Below are positions 25,405 through 34,896 of a DNA stretch of 64,000 nt, piece after piece; the stretch's first letter is position 1, and every line of letters starts with the position of its first letter. Below the pieces are notes generated by a model. It had not been told where the DNA came from. It was given only the letters and a program-made list of their open reading frames with translations, and did not search any database. The stretch comes from Bacteroidota bacterium. Its GTDB lineage: Bacteria > Bacteroidota > Bacteroidia > Cytophagales > Cyclobacteriaceae. Both the position numbers and the translations under genes were made by a program. Where the stretch lies: positions 24,546 to 88,545 of the forward strand of contig JAEZGH010000193.1 in assembly GCA_023417065.1 (NCBI GenBank), in the 5' to 3' direction.

Positions 25405-27783
25405 TTATTCGTCCCGCAATGTATCTACCGGATTCATCGACGCCGCTGTAAATATTTTGTAGCCGACGGCACCCAATGAGATCATAAACATGACTGCGAT
25501 TGCGAAGACAAAAGTCAACCCATTTGATGGCTGATAGTAATGCCAGATGCTGCCCATCAGCAAGTCGACGGCGAAATAGCCAATGAGTGATCCTATGACA
25601 GAGGCGATCACAAGAATAATAAAGAAACCCGCATTTACAATACGGGTGATATTAGCCACGGAAGCTCCCAGGACCTTTCGCACACCGATTTCCTTCATTC
25701 GTCTGATTATATTCAGCGATACGAGTGAGAACAATCCAGTTGCGGAAAGCAGCATGGCAACCGCGCCGAGAAACGCGAACATAGTAAGTATATTCTTGTT
25801 AACGTCGTCCCACTCTTTGGCCTCCACTGCAAGCATGCTTCCGTTGTACAGGCGGTATGGAAATAGTTCTTTCCATTTAGCCTCCATGAAACGATTTATT
25901 TCCGAGGCGTCACCGGCAGCGGTACTTACCACGATCTGTGAGTATTTTTCAGGACCGATATATCGGATCATCAACGGTTCAAGCTCCCGCCATAGACCCA
26001 TGGTATAAACATCCTTAACAACGCCCACTACATAAAGCTTGATCGAATCCTGATAGGTGATTTCCTTGCCAATCGGGTTTTCCCACTTGAACGTCCGCGC
26101 AAGCTTTTCCGAAACGATAACGGATTCATTTTTGTCGGTTTCTGAATCCTTTATAAAATCCCGGCCGTCGATTAGACTCAGGTTCATTGTATTGAGATAA
26201 TGATCACCGACTTCAATGATATCCACCTCAACTTGTGCTGTTTCGTGCTTTATCGGACGATGAACGCGGTTAGAAAAGATTCCACTTGCTGCGCCCGCGA
26301 TAGAAACGACCTTCGGGTTTTCAGACAGCGCGTTTTTATAGGCAAGTACTTCGTCACCATTATTGAGCCATGAGATCACGGCACCCTTAACATTGAATCC
26401 AAGATCATAGGCTTCCTGATATTTGGCATTCTGCCAGAAAGCAACAGAGCTTACTATAGCCATTAACGAAATTGCAAACTGACCTCCGAGCAAGACCTTT
26501 GACAAGACGCCCGTACCCCCGAAACGGGTCTTTCCTTTCAGGATACTGATCGGCTCAAAACTGCTGATGTAGAATGCGGGATAACTACCTGCGATTAAGC
26601 CGGCTACGACCAACAGCCCAACGAGAAACAACACGAAACCAGGGTTGTCAATATAATGAGGAGTTATTCGCATATATTCCCACATCACATTCCAACCATC
26701 CGCGAGGAAGCCGGCGATGACTGTACCAAGGAACAGTGAAATAAGGCATATCAGCATCGTTTCACCGATAAATTGGATAACCAACTGCTTTCGCATACCT
26801 CCCATTACCTTCCGGATTCCAATTTCTTTCAGGCGTCGTGAAGATATTGCGATCGCTGTATTGGTAAGGTTAAAGCACGCGATCAGGAGGATGAGAATTC
26901 CCATCACACCTGAACCAATGATGGCGGAATTCGGTGGTGCGTCCCACGTCCATGTATTCACTTGCGCGTCGCGATCGCTACGTGCCATCGATGGGAAATG
27001 GTCGAGGACGAAACTTGTGATAATAAAGTCCTCGCGAACTTTGTTATTATTTTCGACATAAGGTAAAAGCTGACTTGTAACCGATGCAACTCGGTCAGGA
27101 TTTGAAATCTCAACAAACAGCGTAACCGATTTGGTCCAGTCTTCATCGAGGACGTCACTGAATTCATCGCGAACGTTATCAAAATTCATGAATGCTTCGC
27201 GCGAGTAGAAACTTGAATTCTGAGGTTGATTTCTGAATATTCCGGCGACCTTAATTTCCTTCAGCTGAGTTCCGTATACATGTGTGATTGTTTTCCCGTA
27301 TGCATCCCGGGGGGATTTAAAAAGACGTGACGCCATCTTTTCCGAGATGAAGACACTACTCTTATCAGATATTGCTGATGGACTCCCTGCTATGAACTCG
27401 TAACTGAACATCTCAAAGAAATGGGGATCAACGTATGCCAGGCTTGAAGGGAAAAGATCGTCTTCAATCTTGAAGTTCGACCACGAGTTAAAGTAACGTG
27501 TTGATCGTCCTACGTCCTTAACATTCTGATTGATCACGCCGGAAAGGGGCAGCGGAACGAAGCCGAATTTCTCCACCGAATTATTGAACTCCCGGTTGGA
27601 GCTAATCCGATAGATCGCCTCGCCGTTCAGGTGGGTCTTATCAAATGTTGCATCATATTCATAGACAAAGTATGCGACAATGCAGCATGCGATCGCAATG
27701 CTCATTCCAACAATGTTGATTACAATGAACAGCTTGCTTTTAAGCATGCTCCTGAAAGCAATAAGGACGTAGTTTTTTAGCAT
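25405..27783 (-). CDS. Two-FtsX-domain ABC transporter permease (paralogue)
   Basis: 792 residues with the same order as its downstream neighbour: a helix at VINIVGMSIAIACCIVAYFVYEYD, an extracytoplasmic core, FtsX 1 with ISSRRLKEIGIRKVMGGMRKQL, a second core, and FtsX 2 with IIRRMKEIGVRKVLGASVANIT ending SMNPVDTLRDE. The two permeases are clearly diverged paralogues, so a heterodimeric permease or two exporters sharing one ATPase are both possible. 74 bp separate it from the next permease. Confidence 0.9.
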   Translation of the reverse strand: MLKNYVLIAFRSMLKSKLFIVINIVGMSIAIACCIVAYFVYEYDATFDKTHLNGEAIYRISSNREFNNSVEKFGFVPLPLSGVINQNVKDVGRSTRYFNSWSNFKIEDDLFPSSLAYVDPHFFEMFSYEFIAGSPSAISDKSSVFISEKMASRLFKSPRDAYGKTITHVYGTQLKEIKVAGIFRNQPQNSSFYSREAFMNFDNVRDEFSDVLDEDWTKSVTLFVEISNPDRVASVTSQLLPYVENNNKVREDFIITSFVLDHFPSMARSDRDAQVNTWTWDAPPNSAIIGSGVMGILILLIACFNLTNTAIAISSRRLKEIGIRKVMGGMRKQLVIQFIGETMLICLISLFLGTVIAGFLADGWNVMWEYMRITPHYIDNPGFVLFLVGLLVVAGLIAGSYPAFYISSFEPISILKGKTRFGGTGVLSKVLLGGQFAISLMAIVSSVAFWQNAKYQEAYDLGFNVKGAVISWLNNGDEVLAYKNALSENPKVVSIAGAASGIFSNRVHRPIKHETAQVEVDIIEVGDHYLNTMNLSLIDGRDFIKDSETDKNESVIVSEKLARTFKWENPIGKEITYQDSIKLYVVGVVKDVYTMGLWRELEPLMIRYIGPEKYSQIVVSTAAGDASEINRFMEAKWKELFPYRLYNGSMLAVEAKEWDDVNKNILTMFAFLGAVAMLLSATGLFSLVSLNIIRRMKEIGVRKVLGASVANITRIVNAGFFIILVIASVIGSLIGYFAVDLLMGSIWHYYQPSNGLTFVFAIAVMFMISLGAVGYKIFTAASMNPVDTLRDE

Positions 27784-27886
27784 AGCAATAACATTAACTA
27801 CAGCAAGTGACTTGTAGAGACCGGTTTGGGTTGCACGACAGGCGAAAAAAATTCAAAAAGCCCAGAGTGGAGCCGGGAGGCATTAG

Positions 27887-27920
27887 CGCAACGCCCCGTG
27901 CAAGTTGCACGGGGGTGCGC
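27887..27920. other. Strong GC-rich hairpin between ATPase and permease genes
   Basis: In the 186-bp gap between the ATPase gene and the first permease lies a stem of CCCCGTGC against GCACGGGG with an AAGTT loop (27894-27914), extended by GCGCA/TGCGC outside (27887-27891, 27916-27920). No T tract follows on either strand, so it is not a normal terminator. It could shield an mRNA end or set the expression ratio inside the operon. Confidence 0.5.
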
Positions 27921-27969
27921 ATGGCTGCATTATTCTAACTTAACCTTAACCTTGACTCCAGCTAACGGA

Positions 27970-28659
27970 CTAAATATGGAAATGTTCCTTAATGTTTTCG
28001 GTAACTACCTTGCCGTCGAACAGGTTGACGATTCGGTGTGCATAGTTTGCATCATAAGGAGAGTGAGTAACCATTACGATGGTTGTTCCTTCTTCATTCA
28101 GCTGCGACAACAAACGCATTACTTCTTCGCCATTGGCCGAATCAAGGTTACCCGTCGGTTCGTCAGCAAGAATCACTTTTGGTTTCGCCACGATTGCGCG
28201 GGAGATGGCGACACGCTGCTGCTGACCACCTGAAAGTTGCTGCGGGAAGTGGTTGCGACGGTGCATGATATTCATGCGTTCGAGGACTTCTTCAACGCGC
28301 TGCTTGCGCTCCGCTGAAGGCACCTTCATGTATAATAAGGGCAGTTCGACATTTTCGAATACTGTAAGTTCGTCGATCAGGTTAAAACTCTGGAAAACGA
28401 AACCGATAGACCCTTTGCGAAGCTGTGCACGCTGACGCTCAGAGTACTTTGCCACCTCGTGCTCGCCAAAATAATACTCCCCTCCTGACGGGTTATCCAG
28501 CAGACCCAGAATATTGAGTAGCGTGGACTTACCGCAGCCGGAAGGCCCCATTATTGCGACAAATTCTCCTTCCTTTATCTCCAGGTTGATATTATTCAAC
28601 GCTGTTGTTTCCACTTCTTCGGTGGTGTAGACTTTTTCGAGATTTTTAAGCTTTATCAT
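27970..28659 (-). CDS. ABC transporter ATP-binding protein (LolD/MacB type)
   Basis: 229 residues. Walker A GPSGCGKST (about 39-47), Q-loop VFQSFNLIDELTVFENVELPL, signature LSGGQQQRVAISRAI, Walker B VILADEPTGNLD and the switch His in MVTHSPYDA are all intact. The Gln-rich signature and the GNLDS motif are those of the LolD/MacB/FtsE subgroup, which powers mechanotransmission permeases such as its two downstream neighbours. Operon order: fusion protein, ATPase, permease, permease. Confidence 0.93.
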   Translation of the reverse strand: MIKLKNLEKVYTTEEVETTALNNINLEIKEGEFVAIMGPSGCGKSTLLNILGLLDNPSGGEYYFGEHEVAKYSERQRAQLRKGSIGFVFQSFNLIDELTVFENVELPLLYMKVPSAERKQRVEEVLERMNIMHRRNHFPQQLSGGQQQRVAISRAIVAKPKVILADEPTGNLDSANGEEVMRLLSQLNEEGTTIVMVTHSPYDANYAHRIVNLFDGKVVTENIKEHFHI

Positions 28660-28710
28660 GGCGATGTTCGATTTGTTTTACGTTGGTTATTTGATTTGGT
28701 TGTCGGTTTC

Positions 28711-29958
28711 TCAATTTAACAGGAGAACTTCAATATCGTTAAAGTTTTCATATGATGATGTGATCACACGATCTCCAGGCTGAAGTCCCTCAAGCACTTC
28801 GAAGTGCTCAGTGTTCTTGCGGCCAAGTCTGATGTTTCTTTTCACAGCGCGGTCTTCTCCATCCAGTACGTATACCCAGTTACCTCCGGTGTCTTTATAG
28901 AATCCGCCAACAGGCAAAAGCAATTCTTCAGAAGACTGACCGAGTTCAATCCGCAGCCTCAGCGATTGACCCCGGCGGATACCTGGAGGGGTGTCGCCGA
29001 CGAAATTCATATCCACATCAAATCTTCCGTTTTGAATGGTTGGATAGATGTACATGATCTCGAGGTTATACTCTTTGTTATTAAACGTTGTGGTTGCTTT
29101 CAAACCTGTCGATATACGCGGGAGATACAATTCATCGATCGGCACGCGTACTTTGTAACTTCCTACGATATCAACCTGTCCGAGTCGCTGCCCTTGAGCA
29201 ATACTTTGTCCGGGGTCAAGTTGAGGCCTGGACAGCTGACCATCGATAGGGGCACGAATTACCAGGTTATCCAGAATGCGCCCTACCCCTTCCAGGCTCT
29301 CCGTCATCTTGCGCTCCGAGTAGTTAAGTTCGCGAAGCTGGCGAAGCCTGTCGAGTGAATCGTTTTTGTATACTTCATATGTAATTCTCCTTCGTTCGAG
29401 GTTGTATTTGTAGTCCGCCTCAGTCTTTTCAAAATCCTGCTTAGAGATCAGCTTTTTGTCAAAAAGTTGCTTCTGTCTTTTGTATTGTGGTTCAAGAATT
29501 TGAAGCTGATTGTCAATCAATGCCAGTGTTTGCCGTTGTTCCAGGTCGTTCCGCGTAATGGCAAGGCGGGTATCGCGCTGGCGGGTAATACTTTCATTAA
29601 GCTGAGCTTCCCGTTGTAAGACATCCAATTCGCGGTTAAGGTTGCTTAATTCAAGGATTATATCTCCGGCCTTCAGCATCGCGCCGCTTTCGGCGACAAC
29701 CCTTTTTATGGTTCCACCCTCAATCGCATCAAGGTAGACGGTCCGGCTGGGTTCCACGGTACCCGTCTGCGGGATAAATTCCTGGAATACGCCACGCCTG
29801 ACTTCAGCGATGGTGATTTTGTCTTTTTCGACTTTCAGTTTTGAGCGACGGTCGGCGAAAATCAACTGGTAGGCTACAAATATGATGAGTAGCGACCCGC
29901 CCCCATAGGTGAGAATTTTCTTAACAGTCCACTTCTTCTTCGCGATTTTTTTGTCCAT
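28711..29958 (-). CDS. HlyD-family periplasmic adaptor (membrane fusion protein)
   Basis: 415 residues. It has an N-terminal membrane anchor (ILTYGGGSLLIIFVAYQLIFA) and a split biotinyl-lipoyl domain (GTVEPSRTVYLDAIEGGTIKRVVAESGAMLKAGD ... NLVIRAPIDGQLS). An alpha-helical coiled-coil hairpin (about 130-245) rich in Gln, Arg and Leu lies between the lipoyl halves, followed by the beta-barrel and membrane-proximal domains. ATG 29958 (MDKKIAKKKW) is chosen over the frame opening at 30027. It links the permeases to an outer-membrane channel of the TolC type, not encoded here. First gene of the exporter operon. Confidence 0.9.
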   Translation of the reverse strand: MDKKIAKKKWTVKKILTYGGGSLLIIFVAYQLIFADRRSKLKVEKDKITIAEVRRGVFQEFIPQTGTVEPSRTVYLDAIEGGTIKRVVAESGAMLKAGDIILELSNLNRELDVLQREAQLNESITRQRDTRLAITRNDLEQRQTLALIDNQLQILEPQYKRQKQLFDKKLISKQDFEKTEADYKYNLERRRITYEVYKNDSLDRLRQLRELNYSERKMTESLEGVGRILDNLVIRAPIDGQLSRPQLDPGQSIAQGQRLGQVDIVGSYKVRVPIDELYLPRISTGLKATTTFNNKEYNLEIMYIYPTIQNGRFDVDMNFVGDTPPGIRRGQSLRLRIELGQSSEELLLPVGGFYKDTGGNWVYVLDGEDRAVKRNIRLGRKNTEHFEVLEGLQPGDRVITSSYENFNDIEVLLLN

Positions 29959-30060
29959 GCTTTGCTCAGTTCTTTCGTTTAGTGGCACCGTTGCCAACAA
30001 GTGTGCCAACCACCAGATTGATCTCAAAACCCTGTTTTCACGCGGTAAATGGCAACTTTA

Positions 30061-30108
30061 CTCGTTCACAATTGAACGAGTATGTTCGAAACCGAACGGA
30101 CTGTTCGC
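30061..30108. promoter_or_regulatory. Inverted-repeat cluster, candidate activator binding site
   Basis: A perfect 8-bp inverted repeat CTCGTTCA-N4-TGAACGAG (30061-30080) is followed by TGTTCG (30083-30088), CGAACG (30093-30098) and TGTTCG (30102-30107), all sharing GTTC/GAAC half-sites. It lies about 100 bp from the divergent starts of the exporter operon (29958) and the sigma54 regulator (30236), a suitable distance for an NtrC-type enhancer. Inference only. Confidence 0.45.
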
Positions 30109-30161
30109 CTGCAAACACACATAATCGCTGTTTTCTGGCCTTTTTTCCACTTTATGGCTTT

Positions 30162-30177
30162 CGGTATATGCTTTGCC
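30162..30177 (+). promoter_or_regulatory. Candidate sigma54 (-24/-12) promoter
   Basis: GG at 30163-30164 and GC at 30175-30176 are separated by exactly 10 bp, with TTTGCC at the -12 side, which matches the invariant parts of TGGCAC-N5-TTGCA. The -24 flank (CGGTAT) deviates from consensus. It would start a leader of about 48 nt before the ATG at 30236. Confidence 0.35.
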
Positions 30178-30235
30178 CGGAGTCGGACATCATTGTCTAA
30201 AATTGATACAGTCCAAAACCACCTTTTGACACGCA

Positions 30236-31615
30236 ATGGAACAGAAACACGGAAGGATCCTGATTGTCGATGATAACGAAGACCTCTTGAAAGCTGCAAA
30301 GATGCACCTTAAGCGTCATTTCGCTCAGGTCGACATTGAAAAGAATCCGGAAGCACTACCCACGCTCATGAACAACGATGATTATGACGTGATTCTCCTC
30401 GACATGAATTTCACTAAAGATGTCAGCAGCGGCCGCGAAGGATATTACTGGCTGGAGCGGATCCTGCAAATTGATCCGTCAGCGGTGGTGGTGCTAATTA
30501 CCGCCTATGGCGACGTACAAATGGCCGTGAAAGCAATCAAAGCCGGAGCCACCGACTTTGTGTTGAAGCCGTGGGAAAACGAAAAACTGCTGGCTACGCT
30601 CTATTCTGCAATGCGTCTCAGAGAGTCCCGTGATACGATACAAAGTTTGAAGATCAAGAACGAAGAAATCAACGTCGCGCTGAATGAGCGCTACAGCGAA
30701 ATTCTCGGTCAAAGCATGGCCATGCAGAAAATCTTTCAGACGATCGATCGTGTTGCGAAGACCGACGCGAACGTACTGATTCTGGGAGAAAACGGAACCG
30801 GGAAAGAGCTGATTGCCCGCGCCATCCATAAAAACTCGCCCAGAAGCAAGGAGAACTTTGTTGGCGTGGACCTGGGCTCAATAACGGAGACCCTATTCGA
30901 AAGCGAACTTTTTGGTCACAAAAAAGGCGCGTTTACTGACGCCAAGGAAGACCGCGCCGGGCGTTTCGAACTTGCCAACGGCGGCACACTGTTCCTCGAC
31001 GAGATTGGAAACCTTTCAATGCCCCTTCAGGCAAAGTTGCTTACCGTGTTGCAGAACCGGAAAGTAAGCCGCGTGGGTTCGAATAAAGAAACTCCTGTCA
31101 ATATCCGTTTGATCTGCGCGACCAATATGCCGCTGTATGAGATGGTGAAAGAGAACCGCTTTCGGCAGGACTTGCTATATCGAATAAATACGATCGAAAT
31201 TGAAATCCCACCCCTGCGTGAACGGTTTGAGGACATTCCCCTGTTGGCGAACCATTTCCTCTCGCATTACTCCTCGAAGTATGGCAAGCAAGTAAGCCGT
31301 ATCAGCGACGCGGCGATGGCGCGGATGCATAAACATCCATGGCCAGGCAATATCCGCGAGCTCCAGCATGCCATCGAAAGAGCAGTTATTCTTAGCAATA
31401 GCAGTGTGCTTCAACCTGAAGATTTTAACTTTTCACCAGCCGGAACCAAGGAGGATGGACAATTAAGCCTTGAACAGTATAACCTCGAAGAGGTCGAAAA
31501 ACTGCTGATTCGAAAGGTGCTAAAAAAATACAACGGAAATATAACCCAGGCTGCAACCGAACTGGGTCTAACGCGATCTTCTTTGTACCGCCGGCTCGAG
31601 AAACACGGATTGTGA
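30236..31615 (+). CDS. Sigma54-dependent response regulator (NtrC family)
   Basis: 459 residues. Receiver domain 1-120 with the phospho-acceptor Asp56 in VILLDMNF and Lys in DFVLKPWEN. AAA+ domain with Walker A GENGTGKE, the sigma54-contact loop GAFTDA, Walker B LFLDEIGN and the arginine-finger region. C-terminal Fis-type HTH (ITQAATELGLTRSSLYRRLEKHG). The GAFTDA variant of GAFTGA is tolerated in many regulators. It is followed by the histidine kinase, and both are divergent from the ABC exporter operon, which is the likely target. Confidence 0.93.
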   Translation: MEQKHGRILIVDDNEDLLKAAKMHLKRHFAQVDIEKNPEALPTLMNNDDYDVILLDMNFTKDVSSGREGYYWLERILQIDPSAVVVLITAYGDVQMAVKAIKAGATDFVLKPWENEKLLATLYSAMRLRESRDTIQSLKIKNEEINVALNERYSEILGQSMAMQKIFQTIDRVAKTDANVLILGENGTGKELIARAIHKNSPRSKENFVGVDLGSITETLFESELFGHKKGAFTDAKEDRAGRFELANGGTLFLDEIGNLSMPLQAKLLTVLQNRKVSRVGSNKETPVNIRLICATNMPLYEMVKENRFRQDLLYRINTIEIEIPPLRERFEDIPLLANHFLSHYSSKYGKQVSRISDAAMARMHKHPWPGNIRELQHAIERAVILSNSSVLQPEDFNFSPAGTKEDGQLSLEQYNLEEVEKLLIRKVLKKYNGNITQAATELGLTRSSLYRRLEKHGL

Positions 31616-31683
31616 GAAGTGCACGCCACCCCGAATACGGGATTTTGCACTATCTTGCCGGTTGATATTGAGAACGATCTAAA

Positions 31684-33036
31684 TTGAACTTCCGCTTTTC
31701 AGACTTTCGCGCCAAAGTGATCTTCCGGGTAATCCTTCTCGGGGTCACGATGGGCTTGTTCATGTACATGATCACCCGGCCTAACATGATATTTGCTGCG
31801 GTGCTGATGGGCGTTGTCATTGGATTTCAGCACGTCGAGCTGTTCCGGTTTGTCAGTATTACAAACCAGAAGCTGACCCGGTTTCTGGAGTCTGTCAAGT
31901 ATTCTGATTTTATCACCGGGTTTACCGCAGACAATAAACTCGGAAAGAGTTTCAAGGAGCTGAATACCGCCTTTACGGAAGTGCTGGAAGCTTTCCGCCG
32001 TGCGCGCTCCGAAAAGGAGGAACAGGGACAGTACCTGAACATCGTAGTTCAACAGGTAAGGACAGGTATCCTCTCTTTCGACAGCACAGGCAATGTGCAG
32101 CTGATCAATGCGAACGCGAAGAAATTCATGGGCATCAATGCCATAAAAAATCTCAGCGATCTCAATATTGTTAATCCAAAGTTGTATCAGAGCATACTTT
32201 CAGCCGAGCCCGGAAAGAGTGAGTTGTACAAAGGCAGCAATGAATTATACCTCACCATCCAGGCTACTGAACTGCGCATCCGCGGAACGGATGTAAAATT
32301 GATTACGCTTCAGAACATCCAACCTGAACTACAGCAGCAGGAACTTGAGGCCTGGCAAAACCTGACCCGGGTGCTCCGTCATGAGATCATGAACTCCATT
32401 ACGCCGATCTCGTCGCTGACATCAACGTTACGCGAAATCCTGGATCATGAGATGGAGAAGAAGGGCGATGTGTTTGAACTTGCGGAGGAAGGCGCGGACG
32501 ACTTGCGTGAAGGGCTGGCCACCATCGAGAACCGAAGCAAAGGCCTCATCAAGTTCATCGACGCTTATCGCGAATATACATCCTTGCCGAAACCGAATAT
32601 GACTCAGGTGCGGCTTAATGATCTTATCATGAAGGTTGCTCAGCTGATGAAGAATGACCTGAAGAAGACAAACATCAATTTCGAATTCGGGTGTGATTCG
32701 GAATATATAACAATCCAGGCCGATCAGGAAATGATAGAACAGGTGTTGATCAACCTGCTGAAGAATGCCAAGGAAGCACTTGCCGAAACGGAAAATCCTG
32801 TTCTCAAACTGCTCGGAAAATTTGAAGACAATACGATCAAGATTGAGGTCATAGACAACGGACCGGGAATTATCAGGGAAGCCCTCGATCAAATCTTCGT
32901 TCCGTTCTACACGACCAAAAGAACCGGCTCCGGTATTGGCCTAAGTCTTTCACGGCAGATCATGCAGATGCACAACGGATCCATTACCGTTGAATCTGAA
33001 CCCGATGTGCTTACTGTATTCACGCTGCGATTCTGA
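31684..33036 (+). CDS. Sensor histidine kinase
   Basis: 450 residues. Two N-terminal membrane helices (IFRVILLGVTMGLFMYMI and NMIFAAVLMGVVIGFQHVEL) with almost no periplasmic loop suggest sensing at or inside the membrane. A HAMP-like/PAS region (GILSFDSTGNVQLINANAKKFMG) follows, then the H-box RVLRHEIMNSITPISSL and the HATPase with NLLKNAKEAL, DNGPGI and GSGIGLSLSRQIM. The architecture is that of NtrY-like kinases. The start is a TTG at 31684: an in-frame stop lies 15 bp upstream and there is no ATG before the first membrane helix. Cognate of the regulator 68 bp upstream. Confidence 0.88.
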   Translation: MNFRFSDFRAKVIFRVILLGVTMGLFMYMITRPNMIFAAVLMGVVIGFQHVELFRFVSITNQKLTRFLESVKYSDFITGFTADNKLGKSFKELNTAFTEVLEAFRRARSEKEEQGQYLNIVVQQVRTGILSFDSTGNVQLINANAKKFMGINAIKNLSDLNIVNPKLYQSILSAEPGKSELYKGSNELYLTIQATELRIRGTDVKLITLQNIQPELQQQELEAWQNLTRVLRHEIMNSITPISSLTSTLREILDHEMEKKGDVFELAEEGADDLREGLATIENRSKGLIKFIDAYREYTSLPKPNMTQVRLNDLIMKVAQLMKNDLKKTNINFEFGCDSEYITIQADQEMIEQVLINLLKNAKEALAETENPVLKLLGKFEDNTIKIEVIDNGPGIIREALDQIFVPFYTTKRTGSGIGLSLSRQIMQMHNGSITVESEPDVLTVFTLRF

Positions 33037-33047
33037 TCCAGCGGTGT

Positions 33048-34301
33048 TTAAGCCGAAACCTTCCTGAAAACCGCCGAGGCATTGTGGCCGCCAAAACCAA
33101 ATGTATTGCTTAGCGCGACGTTGACTGTCTTATTCAATTTTGATCCCAATACCACTTTAGGTCCCTGAGGAATTTCAGGATCTATTGACTGCGTGTTTAT
33201 CGTTGGAGGTATCACATTCTCATGCACTGCCTTGATACTGATGATTGCTTCAATAGCTCCGGCACCACCAAGTAAATGGCCCGTAGCAGATTTGGTAGCA
33301 CTCACCGAAAGCGATTTTACGTGTTCACCGAATAGCGTGTTGATGGCTTTCATTTCGCTTTCATCACCGACAGGAGTTGATGTAGCGTGGGGGTTGAGGT
33401 AATCGACATCAGCGACGGAAAGACCTGCGTCCTCCAGCGCCCATTTCATTCCAAGTATAGCACCGGCGCCTTCGGGGTGTGTGGCTGTCAGATGGTATGC
33501 ATCGGCAGACATACCGCCACCAGCGACCTCCGCATAGATTTTCGCACCACGGCGAACGGCGTGCTCGTATTCTTCGAGTATAAGAGCACCCGCCCCCTCT
33601 CCCATGACAAAGCCATCGCGCGCGGCATCAAATGGTCTTGAAGCTGTCGCAGGATCATCATTGCGAGTGGACAATGCTTTCAGGGCGCTGAAGCCGCCAA
33701 TGCCGGCTTCGTTGATGGCGGCTTCGGAACCTCCTGTGACGAAGATATCAGCCTTTCCCCACCGAATATAGTTCATCGCATCAATGATTGCCGTGGTTGA
33801 TGTTGCGCATGCCGAAACCGTTGTAAAGTTCGGTCCCATGAATCCCCACTTGATAGAAATCCACCCTGATGCAATATCAACGATAACTTTCGGAATGAAA
33901 TAAGGATTGATTCGCGGAGTACCATCGCCAAGTGCAAATGTCATTACTTCCTGCTGGAACGTCTGAAAACCTCCATTGCCCGAGCCCCAGATAACCCCCA
34001 CCCTGGTCTTGTCGATGGCGTCAAGGTTAAGCCCCGAATCCTTCAACGCTTCCGTTGTCGAAATGAGTGCATATTGTGTAAAGGGGTCAATTTTGCGGAC
34101 TTCCTGTTTTTCAAAGTAATTCAGCGGATCATAGTTCTTTATTTCGCATGCGAACTTTGTCTTGAACTTTGTTGTGTCAAACCGTGTGATGGGTGCGGCG
34201 CCACTTACACCGTTCAGGAGATTGTTCCAGAATTCAGGTACGGAACTACCTAGCGGTGTTATTGCTCCGAGCCCGGTTACGACTACTCTTCTTTGTTTCA
34301 T
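33048..34301 (-). CDS. fabF: Beta-ketoacyl-ACP synthase II
   Basis: 417 residues with the complete KAS II active site: Cys in VSACATST, His in NPHATSTPVGD and His in SATGHLLGGAGAIE, plus SNTFGFGGHNA near the C-terminus. It elongates acyl-ACP with malonyl-ACP. The ATG overlaps the stop of a TetR regulator in an ATGA arrangement, so the two are translationally coupled. This is not the usual acpP-fabF housekeeping locus, so it may be an accessory KAS with a regulated role in membrane lipid or secondary lipid synthesis. Convergent with the histidine kinase, 11 bp apart. Confidence 0.88.
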   Translation of the reverse strand: MKQRRVVVTGLGAITPLGSSVPEFWNNLLNGVSGAAPITRFDTTKFKTKFACEIKNYDPLNYFEKQEVRKIDPFTQYALISTTEALKDSGLNLDAIDKTRVGVIWGSGNGGFQTFQQEVMTFALGDGTPRINPYFIPKVIVDIASGWISIKWGFMGPNFTTVSACATSTTAIIDAMNYIRWGKADIFVTGGSEAAINEAGIGGFSALKALSTRNDDPATASRPFDAARDGFVMGEGAGALILEEYEHAVRRGAKIYAEVAGGGMSADAYHLTATHPEGAGAILGMKWALEDAGLSVADVDYLNPHATSTPVGDESEMKAINTLFGEHVKSLSVSATKSATGHLLGGAGAIEAIISIKAVHENVIPPTINTQSIDPEIPQGPKVVLGSKLNKTVNVALSNTFGFGGHNASAVFRKVSA

Positions 34302-34891
34302 TTCGCTGCTATTTGGTCTAATAAACTCTTACAATGTTTCACGACTATCTTCATAGCCTTGTCAGATCCGGCGACGCGCGACATCATCAACGCCCCTTCG
34401 AAGCCCGTAAAGAACACGACTGCAAGTTCCTGTGATTTAAAGCTTCGCACAAATTCGCCGTTCTTCTTACCTGATTCCAGCAACTCAGCAATTGCATCTA
34501 TGGTTTTTTGAATTTCAGCTGCCACCGCCTTTTTCATTAGTGGATTACAATCATCGGCTTCAATAGCTGTATTCAGCAGGGGGCAACCGCCGGCTATGGG
34601 AGGATTGAAAACATAGTCGGCATGAAACGAAATCAATGCAAGAAGTTTATCCCTGGCTGTCTTCTTCTTATTTATCCGATCCCGGACGACACTTCTTATC
34701 TGCTCCATGGAATATCGAAATGCCTCCCGGGCAATCTCCTGCTTATCGGAAAAATTGCCATACAATGAACCTTTGGTGAGTCCGGTTGCTGTTTCCAGAT
34801 CACTCAATGAGGTGCCCTGATATCCCTGTTTGTTGAATATCTCTGCCGTTCTGGAAACGATAAACTGACGCGTCCGCTCTGATTTTGTCAC
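34298..34891 (-). CDS. TetR/AcrR-family transcriptional regulator
   Basis: 197 residues. N-terminal HTH (RQFIVSRTAEIFNKQGYQGTSLSDLETATGLTKGSLYGNFSDKQEIA), followed by a helical ligand-binding domain. The start is a GTG at 34891 (TKSERTRQF...). The frame opens at 34930, but that region contains a 26-bp palindrome directly upstream of the GTG, which is better read as the operator. It probably represses itself and the coupled fabF downstream, with an acyl or hydrophobic ligand as the likely inducer (inference from the partner). Confidence 0.88.
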   Translation of the reverse strand: MTKSERTRQFIVSRTAEIFNKQGYQGTSLSDLETATGLTKGSLYGNFSDKQEIAREAFRYSMEQIRSVVRDRINKKKTARDKLLALISFHADYVFNPPIAGGCPLLNTAIEADDCNPLMKKAVAAEIQKTIDAIAELLESGKKNGEFVRSFKSQELAVVFFTGFEGALMMSRVAGSDKAMKIVVKHCKSLLDQIAAK

Positions 34892-34896
34892 GGTCC

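Noticed and set aside
25382..25406. Hairpin GTTTCA-GGAAA-TGAAAC followed by eight T on the plus strand
   Set aside because: The T tract is on the plus strand, while the adjoining permease genes run on the minus strand, and no plus-strand gene ends here. Probably chance or a weak antisense terminator.
29992..30008. Minus-strand TGGCAC...TTGGCA as a sigma54 promoter for the exporter operon
   Set aside because: The GG and GC are 11 bp apart, not 10; this spacing is critical for sigma54, so I did not list it as a feature.
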